64,000 bases of DNA, taken from Zooshikella sp050749885 (GTDB lineage Bacteria > Pseudomonadota > Gammaproteobacteria > Pseudomonadales > Zooshikellaceae). The notes beneath the pieces are model-generated. The model did not search any database and was not told the DNA's origin. It saw nothing but the letters and a program-made list of their open reading frames with translations. Numbering within the stretch: position 1 is the stretch's first letter; each line of letters opens with the position of its first letter. The stretch covers positions 1-64,000 of the forward strand of contig NZ_JBOIUB010000009.1 of NCBI RefSeq assembly GCF_050749885.1, written 5' to 3'. A program made the position numbers and the translations under genes. Shown in pieces: positions 7,743 to 16,188 of this stretch.

Positions 7743-8033
7743 AGGACCGAAGGTAGTCAATAAATTCGAAAGAGCGAAGGATTTGTTCTGCATTTTTCTT
7801 TTATTTAATTATTTCTATTTTGTTGATTTATAAATTGAGTAAGTACAAGCCAGCTTCTCACATGAAGAAAATGAAATAATTCACCTAAAAATAAAAATTA
7901 ATAACTGTTAGCCTTAAGAAGCGCTTATTTTGTTGAGCGTTTTATGTTCAAGTAGTAGGCAGATAGAGCGAATAAAAGTAAGTGTAATTTTTAGCCATGA
8001 GGCGCTTTAAGCATGCTTCAGGGGATTCCTATG

Positions 8034-8060
8034 TCTGAAATATGCCGAATGCGGGAGTAA
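8034..8060 (+). promoter_or_regulatory. 27-nt motif upstream of the phage RNA polymerase gene (copy 1)
   Basis: A 27-nt sequence beginning TCTGAAATAT and ending GCGGGAGTAA recurs at 8162-8188 with 24 of 27 positions the same. The layout, about 19 specific bases followed by GGGAG, resembles T7-type promoters, which start transcription at GGGAGA. It could be a self-recognised phage promoter or an operator. Confidence 0.45.
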
Positions 8061-8161
8061 CTGAGGGGATACTCGTTATGTAATAAGAATAAAACCTAAC
8101 TTCAAAAATTAAGCACATCAACCAGAGGCTCTGACTTTCACAGCTTCTCGGCCTCCTATTA

Positions 8162-8188
8162 TCTGAAATATCCCGAATATGGGAGTAA
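8162..8188 (+). promoter_or_regulatory. 27-nt motif upstream of the phage RNA polymerase gene (copy 2)
   Basis: Second copy, ending 15 bp before the polymerase start codon at 8204. Its core TCCCGAATATGGGAG recurs exactly inside the polymerase coding region at 10298-10312. The near-symmetric TCCC/GGGA ends would also fit a dimeric repressor site. Confidence 0.45.
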
Positions 8189-8203
8189 GTAGTAAGGTTA
8201 ACC

Positions 8204-10921
8204 ATGGATAAGTACAGTAACATCCAAAGGGTAAAAGGTACTGAAGAAGACCAAGCAAGACTTGAAGCAGGCATGGCTCAGGCAGGACGCGATAGATACA
8301 TTAAGCGTACGCTGAAGGCCGTACAAGGAAGAGATGAGAGTAACACGGCATATGGCAACAGGTTAGTCTCAAAGATGACAGACAGCTTCTCAGACGCTAT
8401 ACGAACATGGCTTGAGAAATCACTCAGAGCTGCAGGAAGACACCACAAGGCAATTCCATATTTACAACAGTTAGAAGACAGGACGACTGCTTACATCTCG
8501 TTGAAGGTAATTATGAGTAGTATTTCCGCTCACACAAAGTTAACAAGCTTAGCGTTGAAAATAGGTGAAGCGCTTAGCCTTGAAGTTGAAATGTCGCGTC
8601 TATCTGAGGAAGAAAAGGTTTTATATAAAGGCATTCTCAGCAGAGCGAATAAGAGGAGTCAGTATTCAAGGAAGAAATATACAGCTAAATACATGGCTGA
8701 ACAGAATGGGACACCAATACACTTATGGTGTAAGGATATTTTACTCCTAGTTGGCAAGGTCCTTTTAGAATTGTGCATAAGTGAGCTAGGTATAATTGAG
8801 GCAGACATACAAGTTAAAAATAAAACACAGGAATACATTATTAAGCCTACTAAGGAGTGCATAGAGTGGATAACTCAATGTAACGCCTATCATCTGGATA
8901 TAGCTGCTATTTATGAGCCTATGGTGGTTCCTCCTTTTCCTTGGCAGTGTCCCTTTGTTGGCGGATATATAACTAATCAGGTAGCACCTATCACCTTGGT
9001 TAAAACTAAGAATAAACAATACTTAGAAAAGTTAGCTAATGTCGAAATGCCTGTGGTCTATGAAGCAGTAAATAAAATACAAGCTACACCATGGCGTATA
9101 AACGTGAAACTATTGGACCTCTTATTAAACCTTGCAAATACAGATAGTGAGCTTGGAGGCTTACCTAGAGCTTCAGAAATACCTGTTCCTGAGAAGCCAA
9201 AGGACATAGATACAAATGAGGAGGCCAAGGTTGCATGGAAAATGGAAGCCGCTGCAGTTTATCAAGAAAATATACGCTTAGTATCAAAAAGAGCTGGCCT
9301 TTTTTTAACTTTAAAATGTGCTGAGAAATACGCTAAATATGAAAAGATTTATTTCCCTTACCAGCTAGACTTTCGTGGTCGTGTTTATCCAGTGACAAAT
9401 GGCTCCCTGTCCCCTCAAGGAGCTGACTATGTTAAAGCCTTACTTGAGTTTGCAGAAGGGGAGAAACTAAGCTCTCCTGAGGCCGTAGACTGGCTAGCAG
9501 TGCATGTAGCGAATGTCTGGGGGATAGACAAGGTTTCCTTCGAGGACCGCATAGCATGGACTAAGAAGCACTCAGACATGCTCTGTCGTATTGCTGAGAA
9601 CCCTTATGATAACCGTGAGTGGACAGAGGCGGATAAACCTTTTCAAGCCATTGCTGCTGCTCTTGAATGGAAGGGATACATTGAGAACGGCTTAAACCAC
9701 GTCTCACACATTGCTGTTGCCTTGGACGGCTCTTGTTCGGGTCTTCAGCATCTGGGTATGGCCTTGAGATGTGAGGAGACAGGAGCGGCTGTTAACTTAA
9801 CCCCTGCAGATGTACCTCAGGATATATACCAGCGTGTCATCGACAAAATATATGTGAAGCTTGAAGCAATCGTTGGGAAAGACTGGAAGGAACACGACTA
9901 CACAAAAATAATAAATATCATTGATGAAAAAATTGAAGGTATTTATAACAAGAGTAAGCGGAAATATAAGTTAAAAAAAACACTTTATGAATGGAGACAG
10001 TTAGTTAAGTCTGATAAGCGCAACTCAGATGGAACCCTTGCAAAGAGGTCTATTCCAGAGCAAGAAGCTCATGACCTTTACAATACCATGCTCTGTACTT
10101 ACGCCTGGTTAAACTATGGGTATGACAGAGAGAGAGACTGTATGAGCCGTAAATTAGCTAAAAGTGCCGTAATGACATTTCCTTATGGGAGCAAGGAGTA
10201 TGGCTTTAAGGACCAGTTGCTGGAGCGAGTAATTAAACCTGCGAAGATTGAGGCAATGAAGTTTAATGACATCAAAGACATAAGTGCGACCATTTGGTCC
10301 CGAATATGGGAGGATAACTCTATTGTCTTTAAGAGTGCATCCTTGCTTGCATCACTTCTGTATGAGGCTGTGTGTGAAACTGTAGTTAAAGCGGCTGAAG
10401 GCATGGAGTGGTTACAAAAGACTGCAAAAGTAGTGGCTAAAAAAGGTGAGCCTATTTCATGGAAAACCCCCATAGGCTTCTTAGTTGAGCAGAATTATTG
10501 GAAATTAAATTCTAAAACAATAAATACAAGCTTTTTAGGAAAAGGAAAAACCGAGTTTATTTTTAAGGTACAAGGTTCTTCTATTGATAAAATGAAACAA
10601 GCTTCATCAATTGCTCCTAACTTTGTGCACTCACTAGATGCTACTCATTTAATGATGGTTGTTTCAAGCTCAGCATATATAGATAACTGGGCCTTGGTCC
10701 ACGACTCTTTTGGGACATTACCAAGTAGAACTCAGGAATTATACAACAATATAAGAGCATCATTTCATCAGCTTTATACTGAGCATGATGTTTTCCATTT
10801 ATTACATGAGCAAGTTATGCAAAAGGTTCAAGAAAAAGACTTAAAGAAAGTACCATTTCCCCCGAAAAAAGGACAGTTAACAGCATCATCAATTCTGACA
10901 TCGAAGTACTGTTTTGGTTAA
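8204..10921 (+). CDS. T7-type single-subunit DNA-directed RNA polymerase
   Basis: The 905-residue product is slightly longer than T7 RNA polymerase (883) and looks intact. Catalytic features are motif A (ALDGSCSGLQHLG, Asp508), motif B (KSAVMTFPYGSKEYGF, Lys653 and Tyr661) and motif C (WALVHDSFGTLP, His833-Asp834). These have the same internal spacing as in T7 (Lys to Tyr eight residues). Also present are LDFRGRVYPV and IAPNFVHSLDATH, and the C-terminus ends in an aromatic-small pattern (YCFG) like the T7 FAFA foot. The specificity-loop region (KLNSKTINTSFLGKGK) differs from T7, so it should read a different promoter. It would transcribe the element's genes independently of host polymerase. 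The ATG at 8204 follows two copies of the 27-nt motif. Confidence 0.95.
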   Translation: MDKYSNIQRVKGTEEDQARLEAGMAQAGRDRYIKRTLKAVQGRDESNTAYGNRLVSKMTDSFSDAIRTWLEKSLRAAGRHHKAIPYLQQLEDRTTAYISLKVIMSSISAHTKLTSLALKIGEALSLEVEMSRLSEEEKVLYKGILSRANKRSQYSRKKYTAKYMAEQNGTPIHLWCKDILLLVGKVLLELCISELGIIEADIQVKNKTQEYIIKPTKECIEWITQCNAYHLDIAAIYEPMVVPPFPWQCPFVGGYITNQVAPITLVKTKNKQYLEKLANVEMPVVYEAVNKIQATPWRINVKLLDLLLNLANTDSELGGLPRASEIPVPEKPKDIDTNEEAKVAWKMEAAAVYQENIRLVSKRAGLFLTLKCAEKYAKYEKIYFPYQLDFRGRVYPVTNGSLSPQGADYVKALLEFAEGEKLSSPEAVDWLAVHVANVWGIDKVSFEDRIAWTKKHSDMLCRIAENPYDNREWTEADKPFQAIAAALEWKGYIENGLNHVSHIAVALDGSCSGLQHLGMALRCEETGAAVNLTPADVPQDIYQRVIDKIYVKLEAIVGKDWKEHDYTKIINIIDEKIEGIYNKSKRKYKLKKTLYEWRQLVKSDKRNSDGTLAKRSIPEQEAHDLYNTMLCTYAWLNYGYDRERDCMSRKLAKSAVMTFPYGSKEYGFKDQLLERVIKPAKIEAMKFNDIKDISATIWSRIWEDNSIVFKSASLLASLLYEAVCETVVKAAEGMEWLQKTAKVVAKKGEPISWKTPIGFLVEQNYWKLNSKTINTSFLGKGKTEFIFKVQGSSIDKMKQASSIAPNFVHSLDATHLMMVVSSSAYIDNWALVHDSFGTLPSRTQELYNNIRASFHQLYTEHDVFHLLHEQVMQKVQEKDLKKVPFPPKKGQLTASSILTSKYCFG
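10298..10312 (+). repeat. Exact 15-nt copy of the RNA polymerase upstream motif
   Basis: TCCCGAATATGGGAG occurs here in the polymerase gene and at 8171-8185 ahead of it. A 15-nt exact match within about 10 kb is unlikely by chance. It may be an internal promoter or operator for the phage polymerase. Confidence 0.4.
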
Positions 10922-11929
10922 TTGATAGTCGAGAGTAGTGAAGCGCGGTAATTTTAGACCCACTTCGCTACAGACCACGTATCATATACTCTAGAGTTAT
11001 ACGGGACTTTTTATCAGTTCTAGTCAGAGAGGATAGGGAAGAAAGGGGTCCTATTATTAGATATACTGACAATAAATTTTTTAAAAACAATAGGTTATAT
11101 AGTTTTTCTTTGCCTATTGAGTTCTTTTCCATAAGCGCGGCTTTGTTTTTTCTAATATACATGCAGCCCAGTGGTGACGTGGCCTAGAGTTACCCCGGCG
11201 TTTAGGGGAGACCAAAGGCCCCCCCGGGTGTGTATATAGGTTATTACTTTAAGTTAACTTTAGGTAAGCTCTTAGTTACCCAGTGGATAGACCCCTTCTT
11301 CCCTCTCTGCCTATCTGAGGGCTAACTTATGGCCTCCTTTAAGCTCACATGGACATGGTGTACTTAAACTGTATCCATAAGCTACCTCATGCTTACCTTG
11401 TCATATGCTACTGTAGGGATATAAAACATAAGAAGCAGAAGACACAACAAGTTAGAGCGAGCTTGTAGGTAGCAGGTAGGAGACTGTAGCTGAGCGAGTA
11501 GGGAAGCTTATCTATCGGTCAGCTATAAGATGACTCTATGGTACCAACTTGTCAGACTCAATTACCCCCAAGAGACCAATATCACCTGTCATGTCATCGT
11601 CATGGGTTTGTAACCTCATCTGAAGCCGCATAAGCCAATTTATACATCAGGAGGTGTGGTTTCATCCCTTTAGCTTAAATCACCTCTAGACAGCCTCTCA
11701 GGCTCATTTAAAGCATCTTAGTTTGGGGTCCATAAACGTCATGTGTTGTATAAGCTCGCCAGGAGCCGTATGAGCAACTTTCTGTGTAGGTGGTGTGATT
11801 CATCAGGTATTGTCTTTTTGTTGTCACAGAGGCTTCACAGGAGCTTGTAGGGTCTATTAGACGTAAAGGTTAACTTGGAGTAGACTTCGGGCCTTGTTCT
11901 TGTTTAGCGTTTCTTGGAGTCTTTCATCT
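10922..11929. other. Long non-coding tract with a dispersed repeat
   Basis: About 1 kb without a credible gene. Bases 11132-11238 repeat the end of unit 2 of the left element. A looser direct repeat is visible: 11620-11672 (AGCCGCATAAGCC, then GGTGTGGTTTCATC) and 11768-11812 (AGCCGTATGAGC, then GGTGTGATTCATC). Stop codons are dense in all frames. It may encode structured RNA or be decayed coding DNA. Confidence 0.5.
11132..11238 (+). repeat. Dispersed 107-bp repeat (copy of 4981-5087)
   Basis: It differs from 4981-5087 at only a few positions and contains the same GTTTAGGGGAGACCAAAGG core flanked by C-runs, able to form a G/C stem. In the left element the copy is followed at once by the ArdA remnant; here by about 2.5 kb of additional sequence. 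This shows that the two elements share ancestry. Confidence 0.8.
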
Positions 11930-12262
11930 GTGGTGCATTTACAAGATATTGTACGAATGAGACAAGCTTTGTCTGAATATAATTTAACCTTACTGCAGTT
12001 GGAAATACTTCTAGCCGTTGAAAGCAATGAAGGGGATACTTTATCTGATATAATAAGCAGAGGATTCCTCCCTACAAATAGTCCAATTGCAACAATCTCT
12101 TCTCCTCTACAGAGACTGGCTGAGGGTACATCACGAACAGGTGGTAGGGGGTTTGTAAAACGAGTTGTTAGCTCTCATAATGCTAATGCTAGTTTGCTAT
12201 TTCTAACTGATGATGGGAAAAAAGTGTTAAAAGAGATTAAAAATAAAATTAACTATAAATAA
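11930..12262 (+). CDS. MarR-like winged-helix regulator
   Basis: The product (110 residues from GTG 11930) has a winged-helix layout: two helices (LQDIVRMRQALSEYNLTLLQ), a middle helix (LAVESNEGDTLSDIISRG), a recognition region (NSPIATISSPLQRL) and a C-terminal wing ending LFLTDDGKKVLKEI. The last segment is typical of MarR proteins. It resembles the product at 14380 over its whole length, so the two are paralogues. I chose GTG 11930 because GGAG lies 10 bp upstream; the frame is open to TTG 11894. A role in lysogeny or copy control is inferred. Confidence 0.6.
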   Translation: MVHLQDIVRMRQALSEYNLTLLQLEILLAVESNEGDTLSDIISRGFLPTNSPIATISSPLQRLAEGTSRTGGRGFVKRVVSSHNANASLLFLTDDGKKVLKEIKNKINYK

Positions 12263-12976
12263 CTGTGAAAATGAAATAATTTTGTGTTAAAAATGTGAGT
12301 CGTATTTTAATAATCCAGCACGCGTTAAGTTCCCCCGTAGCCCACCCTATGATAAGGAAAAATAAAGGGATTAGTCACAGTTTGTAGTCACAGATAGAGC
12401 GCAATCCCTTATATTTACTGCCTTATCAATACACATGTAGTTTTATATTCTCAATTTATTGTTTAATAAGCTTAGATTGCACATCTTTTTGTTTATTTGT
12501 TTTTATACCTGTTTTTAGTGTTGACCAATTAAAAAATATTTGATAGCGTAAAAGATAAGTTGAACATGCAAACCTTTTTAAAAGATGATGCTTCCTATAA
12601 CTCTTAGGGGCAAAGAGCAAGAGTTTAAAATAAACCCTAGGTATTATCTTTAGTGTAATTACTGTTACCTAAATGGTTCTCTCTAATTACCTTAAAGGTT
12701 GAACATGCCAACTATTAATCTAAGCTCCAAACCAAAGGCACCCGCAGCCTCACTCGGTGGGCGGCTGTAAGCTTCCAGCTAGGCCACGCTTAGCGCTTAA
12801 CAGCTAGTAGCTCTTTAAAAAGTAGGTGGGAAATAGACGGACTTTGTAAGAGTAATATCTTACCTCCTGACATTTCATTTCTTAATACATGGTGTGTTTT
12901 ACGTAGGGCATTAAACCTAGTGCCCTATAAAAAGCATACATGAAATTAATATTTATTTTAATAGGGAGACATTAAA
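12263..12976. other. Non-coding tract with inverted repeats, possible structured RNA
   Basis: No gene is seen. The tract holds inverted repeats AAGGGATT/AATCCCTT (12365-12372 and 12403-12410), a direct repeat (TTGAACATGCAAAC near 12561 and TTGAACATGCCAAC near 12703), a GC-rich patch at 12735-12800 with complementary GCAGCC and GGCTGT arms, and a perfect stem TAGGGCA/TGCCCTA at 12904-12927 with a 10-nt loop. The tract directly precedes the ardA-like gene and could carry a leader RNA or an early-expression promoter of the ssDNA type known for ardA genes. Confidence 0.45.
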
Positions 12977-13507
12977 ATGACCTCAATTACTTTTTATTCA
13001 CTTTATGATTATAATTGTGGTAATATATTTGCTAATACATTAAATTTAGATAACTTTTCTACCTTAGAAGAATTAGACGCAGCACTTCACGACTGGCTAG
13101 AAGAATTAACAGAGAATAGGAACGATGGGGTAACCCGCGAGGAGTGGATTCTAGCAGACTGTGAGGACGTGCCAGACCAGTATATAAATACCTATGGTAT
13201 CAATGGGGAATACTTCACTTATAGAGATACCATAGAAGAATTATCTAACTATCATGATGATGCTGAAAACATTTTAAATGCATGGATAGCTTATGGATAT
13301 GAGCTAAACCTTGATGAAATTAAAGACGCATACATAGGTCACTTTTATTCAATTAGGTCATTTGCTGAGGAATATTTGTGGGAAATAATGGATTTATCCT
13401 CACTACCTCAACACCTACAGTTTTACATTGACCTAGAACGATTGGCGAAGGATGTCTTAATAAACGACTGCTGGGAAAGTAACGGTTATTACTTTAATAG
13501 AATTTAA
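12977..13507 (+). CDS. ardA: ArdA-like antirestriction protein
   Basis: ArdA proteins are acidic DNA mimics that block type I restriction enzymes after DNA entry. The 176-residue product is strongly acidic and about the usual ArdA length (about 165). Its C-terminal part (RSFAEEYLWEIMDLSSLPQ, then FYIDLERLAKD and SNGYYF) matches the most conserved ArdA segment. A GGGAGA ribosome binding site lies 7 bp ahead of the ATG. The next gene is a shorter paralogue. In a mobile element the expected role is protection during transfer or re-infection. Confidence 0.8.
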   Translation: MTSITFYSLYDYNCGNIFANTLNLDNFSTLEELDAALHDWLEELTENRNDGVTREEWILADCEDVPDQYINTYGINGEYFTYRDTIEELSNYHDDAENILNAWIAYGYELNLDEIKDAYIGHFYSIRSFAEEYLWEIMDLSSLPQHLQFYIDLERLAKDVLINDCWESNGYYFNRI

Positions 13508-13535
13508 TTTCCTTGCTACGGATTAGGGGGAAGTA

Positions 13536-13895
13536 ATGCCTAGAGTAACACTATACTCACTTTATGATGCATATTGTGGCAATTTAATTTATCAACATTT
13601 TTTCTTGGATAGATATACGACACATGAGGAATACCTTAACGCTGTCTACATCTGGCTGAAGAGCTTAAGTGCAGTCATGGGGGACAACGTGAAGCGCGAA
13701 CAAACAGCACTCCACGACTCACAGGGTATACCTGAGCGTTACCTTGGCATGAGCAATGTGTGTGAGTCTTACTTCCAATACAAGGACACACTAGAAGCGC
13801 TTAAGAAGCAGCACACGAACGCTGAGTTAATCCTTGAGCTTTGGGTCTCCCAAGGTTACAGCGTGGACCATGAGGAACTACAGAGCGTCCAGTAA
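13536..13895 (+). CDS. Short ArdA paralogue (N-terminal domains only)
   Basis: The 119-residue product aligns with the first two thirds of the preceding ArdA-like protein (VTLYSLYDAYCGN against ITFYSLYDYNCGN; YFQYKDTLEALKKQHTNAEL against YFTYRDTIEELSNYHDDAEN). It lacks the conserved C-terminal domain. It is acidic, so it could still act as a partial DNA mimic, or be a truncated duplicate. It starts 28 bp after the upstream gene and has a purine-rich ribosome binding site (GGGGGAAG). A damaged copy of its 3' half is at 5088. Confidence 0.65.
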   Translation: MPRVTLYSLYDAYCGNLIYQHFFLDRYTTHEEYLNAVYIWLKSLSAVMGDNVKREQTALHDSQGIPERYLGMSNVCESYFQYKDTLEALKKQHTNAELILELWVSQGYSVDHEELQSVQ

Positions 13896-13920
13896 GGGCG
13901 CTAAGGTATACACTTACTTT

Positions 13921-13934
13921 GTGAAATATTTCAC
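13921..13934. promoter_or_regulatory. Perfect 14-bp palindrome GTGAAATATTTCAC (copy 2)
   Basis: It lies 26 bp after the short ArdA paralogue and is identical to 5274-5287. The next gene starts at 14041, so the site could be its operator. Flanking sequence is conserved between the two copies as well, so conservation is partly due to duplication. Confidence 0.45.
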
Positions 13935-14040
13935 CTAAAACTCAAGTTCATACTGCCGTATATTAGACACCAGTAACGTAGACCAAACAGGTGTGGTCCT
14001 TTGTTTTATGTAGGTATGGCTCATTGGTGGAGTATTGTAA

Positions 14041-14310
14041 ATGAGTTCTGTTGTAGTAAAGGGTAAGCAGTATGCAGAAGGGGTCTTACTAGAGCAAACA
14101 GAATTAGTATGTGATTATCTCTTAGCGGGAAAGGACAAGTACACAAATATAGTCCAGTGGTGGGCAATAACGCCCTCACTTGGGGAGAAACTAGGAAAGA
14201 GAAAGCACGATTCCTTTGTATTATTTAGTTCCTATTATGGGAGTTGGTTAGGCCTATATGATAATAATAACACTATAGATGCAGTGGTTATGGATGCATT
14301 AAGCACATAA
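14041..14310 (+). CDS. Hypothetical protein (89 aa)
   Basis: A small protein without a recognised family. It begins MSSVVVKGKQYAEGV and contains several aromatic residues (VQWWAIT, SSYYGSWLGLY), which suggests a compact beta-rich fold. It lies on the same strand as the ArdA-like and MarR-like genes, with about 145 bp upstream holding the 14-bp palindrome. Function unknown; an anti-defence role would fit the neighbourhood but nothing in the sequence proves it. Confidence 0.5.
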   Translation: MSSVVVKGKQYAEGVLLEQTELVCDYLLAGKDKYTNIVQWWAITPSLGEKLGKRKHDSFVLFSSYYGSWLGLYDNNNTIDAVVMDALST

Positions 14311-14379
14311 TCCCTTGTTTATTTAGTCTCATATATGGTACAAAGTAGGAAGTGCATAACCAATAGGCGAGAGAATTAA

Positions 14380-14709
14380 ATGGCTGGCGGCTTAAAGTTA
14401 CTTAAATTTTTAAATGCTGTTCAAGCTATGCGCTCAATTGACCCTGATATGACCTTATCACAGCTAGCTACCCTGCTAACAATTGCTAAGGACGAGGGGT
14501 TAAGTGTATCTGAGATACAGCATAGAGTAGGCTTAACGCGTACAACAGGCTCCCGCATAGTTCGCAGTCTTACCAACTGGGAAGGGGAAGGAAAACCCGG
14601 GTTTGACTTTATTGAAATGCGAGCAGACCCAATGGACTATAGACGACGTGTTGCGTATTTAAATGAAAAAGGCCGTAAAGTAGTTAAAGACGCAATTAAA
14701 CATTTATAA
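14380..14709 (+). CDS. MarR-like winged-helix regulator (paralogue of 11930)
   Basis: The 109-residue product shows a MarR-type DNA-binding core: SQLATLLTIAKDEGLSVSEI, the recognition helix LTRTTGSRIVRSLTNW, and a wing ending RRVAYLNEKGRKVVKDAIKHL. It shares its layout with the product at 11930. It sits between an unknown gene and an integrase, the usual place for a lysogeny or excision regulator. Ligand and target are unknown. Confidence 0.7.
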   Translation: MAGGLKLLKFLNAVQAMRSIDPDMTLSQLATLLTIAKDEGLSVSEIQHRVGLTRTTGSRIVRSLTNWEGEGKPGFDFIEMRADPMDYRRRVAYLNEKGRKVVKDAIKHL

Positions 14710-14826
14710 TTATTTCTAAGGGTAGCTGTCCTCGCTACTCTTTTACTTTTCCTATCTCTTTTTTCTTAATTTCTCCTTTTTTATCTTCTTCATCTAAAAG
14801 CACCTATCATTAAAGGAGGCTTACTC

Positions 14827-15816
14827 ATGGCTATTCGTAGGCGTGGTAATCGCTGGCAAGTAGACGTGTATGTAGGTAAACAAAGGGTACGCCTAGCATG
14901 TGCAACAAAGAGTGAAGCCTTAGCAGAACAGGCGAAATTATTATCTTTAAGTGCTGAACAAGGTACTTACCAAAGAGAAAATAAGCTACACAAAAAGTTA
15001 TCTCTGACCGAGTTATTAGAATTAACAACAGCACGTTTCTGGGAGGGAACTAAGAGCGAATTAGTTCAATATAAAACAGGCAGGCAAATAATAAGCTTTT
15101 TGGGTCCATTAACATCAGCCTCATCCATTGATGTAAACACAATTGACTCCTTCATTACTCAATGCAAAAAGGAGGGAAATGCAGCCGCAACAATTAATAG
15201 AAAGTTAGCCGTTTTACAAAAAATGCTTAGGTATGCTTTTGAACGTGGCTACATTAAATCAATGCCACGCTTTGAGCGCTTAAAGACCCGTCAAGGCCGT
15301 ATACGTTACCTATCATATGAGGAGGAAAAGCAGCTCCTTTCCTTAGCTGATAAAGACCTCGCTGACTTTATTGTTCTCGCCATTGAAACAGGTGGCAGGC
15401 TCTCAGAAATATTCAATTTAAAGCCTCAGGACATTCTAGAGCATAAGGTTATCTTTTGGGAAACCAAGGGTAATAGGAGCCGCTCAGTGCCTTTAACTCA
15501 GCGCGCTAAGGAGGTCTTACACAGTAGACAGGGGCAGTTGTGGCCGTCCTCATGGACAAAGGGAGGGATAAGCAGAGCGTGGTCTAAGCTGCGCAAACAG
15601 ATGAACCTAGAGCATGACACAGACTTTGTATTCCACTGTACACGGCATACCTGCGCTACCCGCTTGTTATCTGCTGGGGCAAGCTTAAGGGAGGTTCAGC
15701 AGTGGCTAGGGCATGCCTCAATCAACCAGACAGCAGTCTATGCGCATATCGAGGAGGAAGCCTACTACAGGCTTGTGGATAACTTAGAGAAGCAGAGATT
15801 TGAGGGAGTGTTATGA
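14827..15816 (+). CDS. Tyrosine recombinase/integrase (XerC/D-like)
   Basis: The 329-residue product starts with an arm-type N-terminal beta segment (MAIRRRGNRWQVDVYVGKQR), then an SAM-like core-binding domain (about residues 60-160) and a catalytic domain. The catalytic set is complete: Arg in ETGGRLSEIFNL, Lys in ETKGNRSRSVPL, HCTRHTCATRL, LGHAS and the nucleophile Tyr in TAVYAHIE. A strong AAAGGAGG site precedes the ATG. It lies 2.6 kb from the right att copy, with a second integrase closer to it, so it may serve another site, invert or resolve DNA, or be left from an earlier element. Confidence 0.9.
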   Translation: MAIRRRGNRWQVDVYVGKQRVRLACATKSEALAEQAKLLSLSAEQGTYQRENKLHKKLSLTELLELTTARFWEGTKSELVQYKTGRQIISFLGPLTSASSIDVNTIDSFITQCKKEGNAAATINRKLAVLQKMLRYAFERGYIKSMPRFERLKTRQGRIRYLSYEEEKQLLSLADKDLADFIVLAIETGGRLSEIFNLKPQDILEHKVIFWETKGNRSRSVPLTQRAKEVLHSRQGQLWPSSWTKGGISRAWSKLRKQMNLEHDTDFVFHCTRHTCATRLLSAGASLREVQQWLGHASINQTAVYAHIEEEAYYRLVDNLEKQRFEGVL

Positions 15817-15825
15817 ATAATCTAA

Positions 15826-15846
15826 ATGTGCCACAATGTCACATAT
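15826..15846. promoter_or_regulatory. Operator-like repeat 1 upstream of the toxin-antitoxin pair
   Basis: ATGTGCCAC followed two bases later by TGTCACATAT. Nearly the same 21-mer recurs at 15879-15899. Each holds an inverted GTG/CAC pattern, as expected for a ribbon-helix-helix dimer site. Confidence 0.55.
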
Positions 15847-15878
15847 TGAATGCTTTGGAAGAGTGTGTAATACTTAGT

Positions 15879-15899
15879 ATGTGCCACTCTGTCACGTAT
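15879..15899. promoter_or_regulatory. Operator-like repeat 2 upstream of the toxin-antitoxin pair
   Basis: Second copy of the 21-mer, 53 bp after the first (five helical turns) and ending 13 bp before the antitoxin start. Autoregulation by the antitoxin-toxin complex is known for TacAT systems and is the likely use. Confidence 0.55.
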
Positions 15900-15912
15900 A
15901 GGAGATTAACTT

Positions 15913-16188
15913 ATGGCTACGAATGACCCACGTATAACAGCGCGCGTTGACCAAGAAACACAGCAACTTTTAGCAAGAGCGACAGCTATTACTGGAATGG
16001 CTAGCATTAACTCATTTGTCTTAAGCTCATCCATTGAAAAAGCAAAGCAAGTCATTGAACAAGAAGAGCTTTTAAAATTAAGTCGGCGGGACGCTATGAT
16101 GCTGGTTGAAGCTTTGGATGCTCCACCTAAATCACTCCCACGTTTGAAAGAAGCGGCAAAGCGGTATAAGGAAAAATTTAAAAAATGA
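15913..16188 (+). CDS. DUF1778 antitoxin (TacA-like)
   Basis: The 91-residue product has an N-terminal ribbon-helix-helix (PRITARVDQETQQLLARATA, then NSFVLSSSIEKA) followed by an acidic linker and a C-terminal toxin-binding tail (LLKLSRRDAMMLVEALDAPP), the DUF1778 pattern. It neutralises the acetyltransferase encoded next and represses the operon. Its stop overlaps the toxin start in ATGA at 16185-16188. Paired 21-bp repeats upstream are candidate operators. Confidence 0.85.
   Translation: MATNDPRITARVDQETQQLLARATAITGMASINSFVLSSSIEKAKQVIEQEELLKLSRRDAMMLVEALDAPPKSLPRLKEAAKRYKEKFKK

Larger units (their letters stand above)
7743..8203. other. Non-coding left end of the element
   Basis: Between the arm-site repeats and the RNA polymerase gene I see no protein-coding frame I would defend. 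The tract holds only the two 27-nt motif copies. It is AT-rich up to about 7980 and then of mixed composition. It likely carries the polymerase gene's control signals. Confidence 0.5.

Noticed and set aside
12947..12969. A T7-consensus-like promoter (TAATA, then AATAGGGAGA) ahead of the ardA-like gene
   Set aside because: GGGAGA sits at ideal ribosome-binding distance from the ATG, the upstream bases are simply AT-rich, and the T7 specificity region (positions -11 to -7) does not match. It also differs from the 27-nt motif near the polymerase gene.
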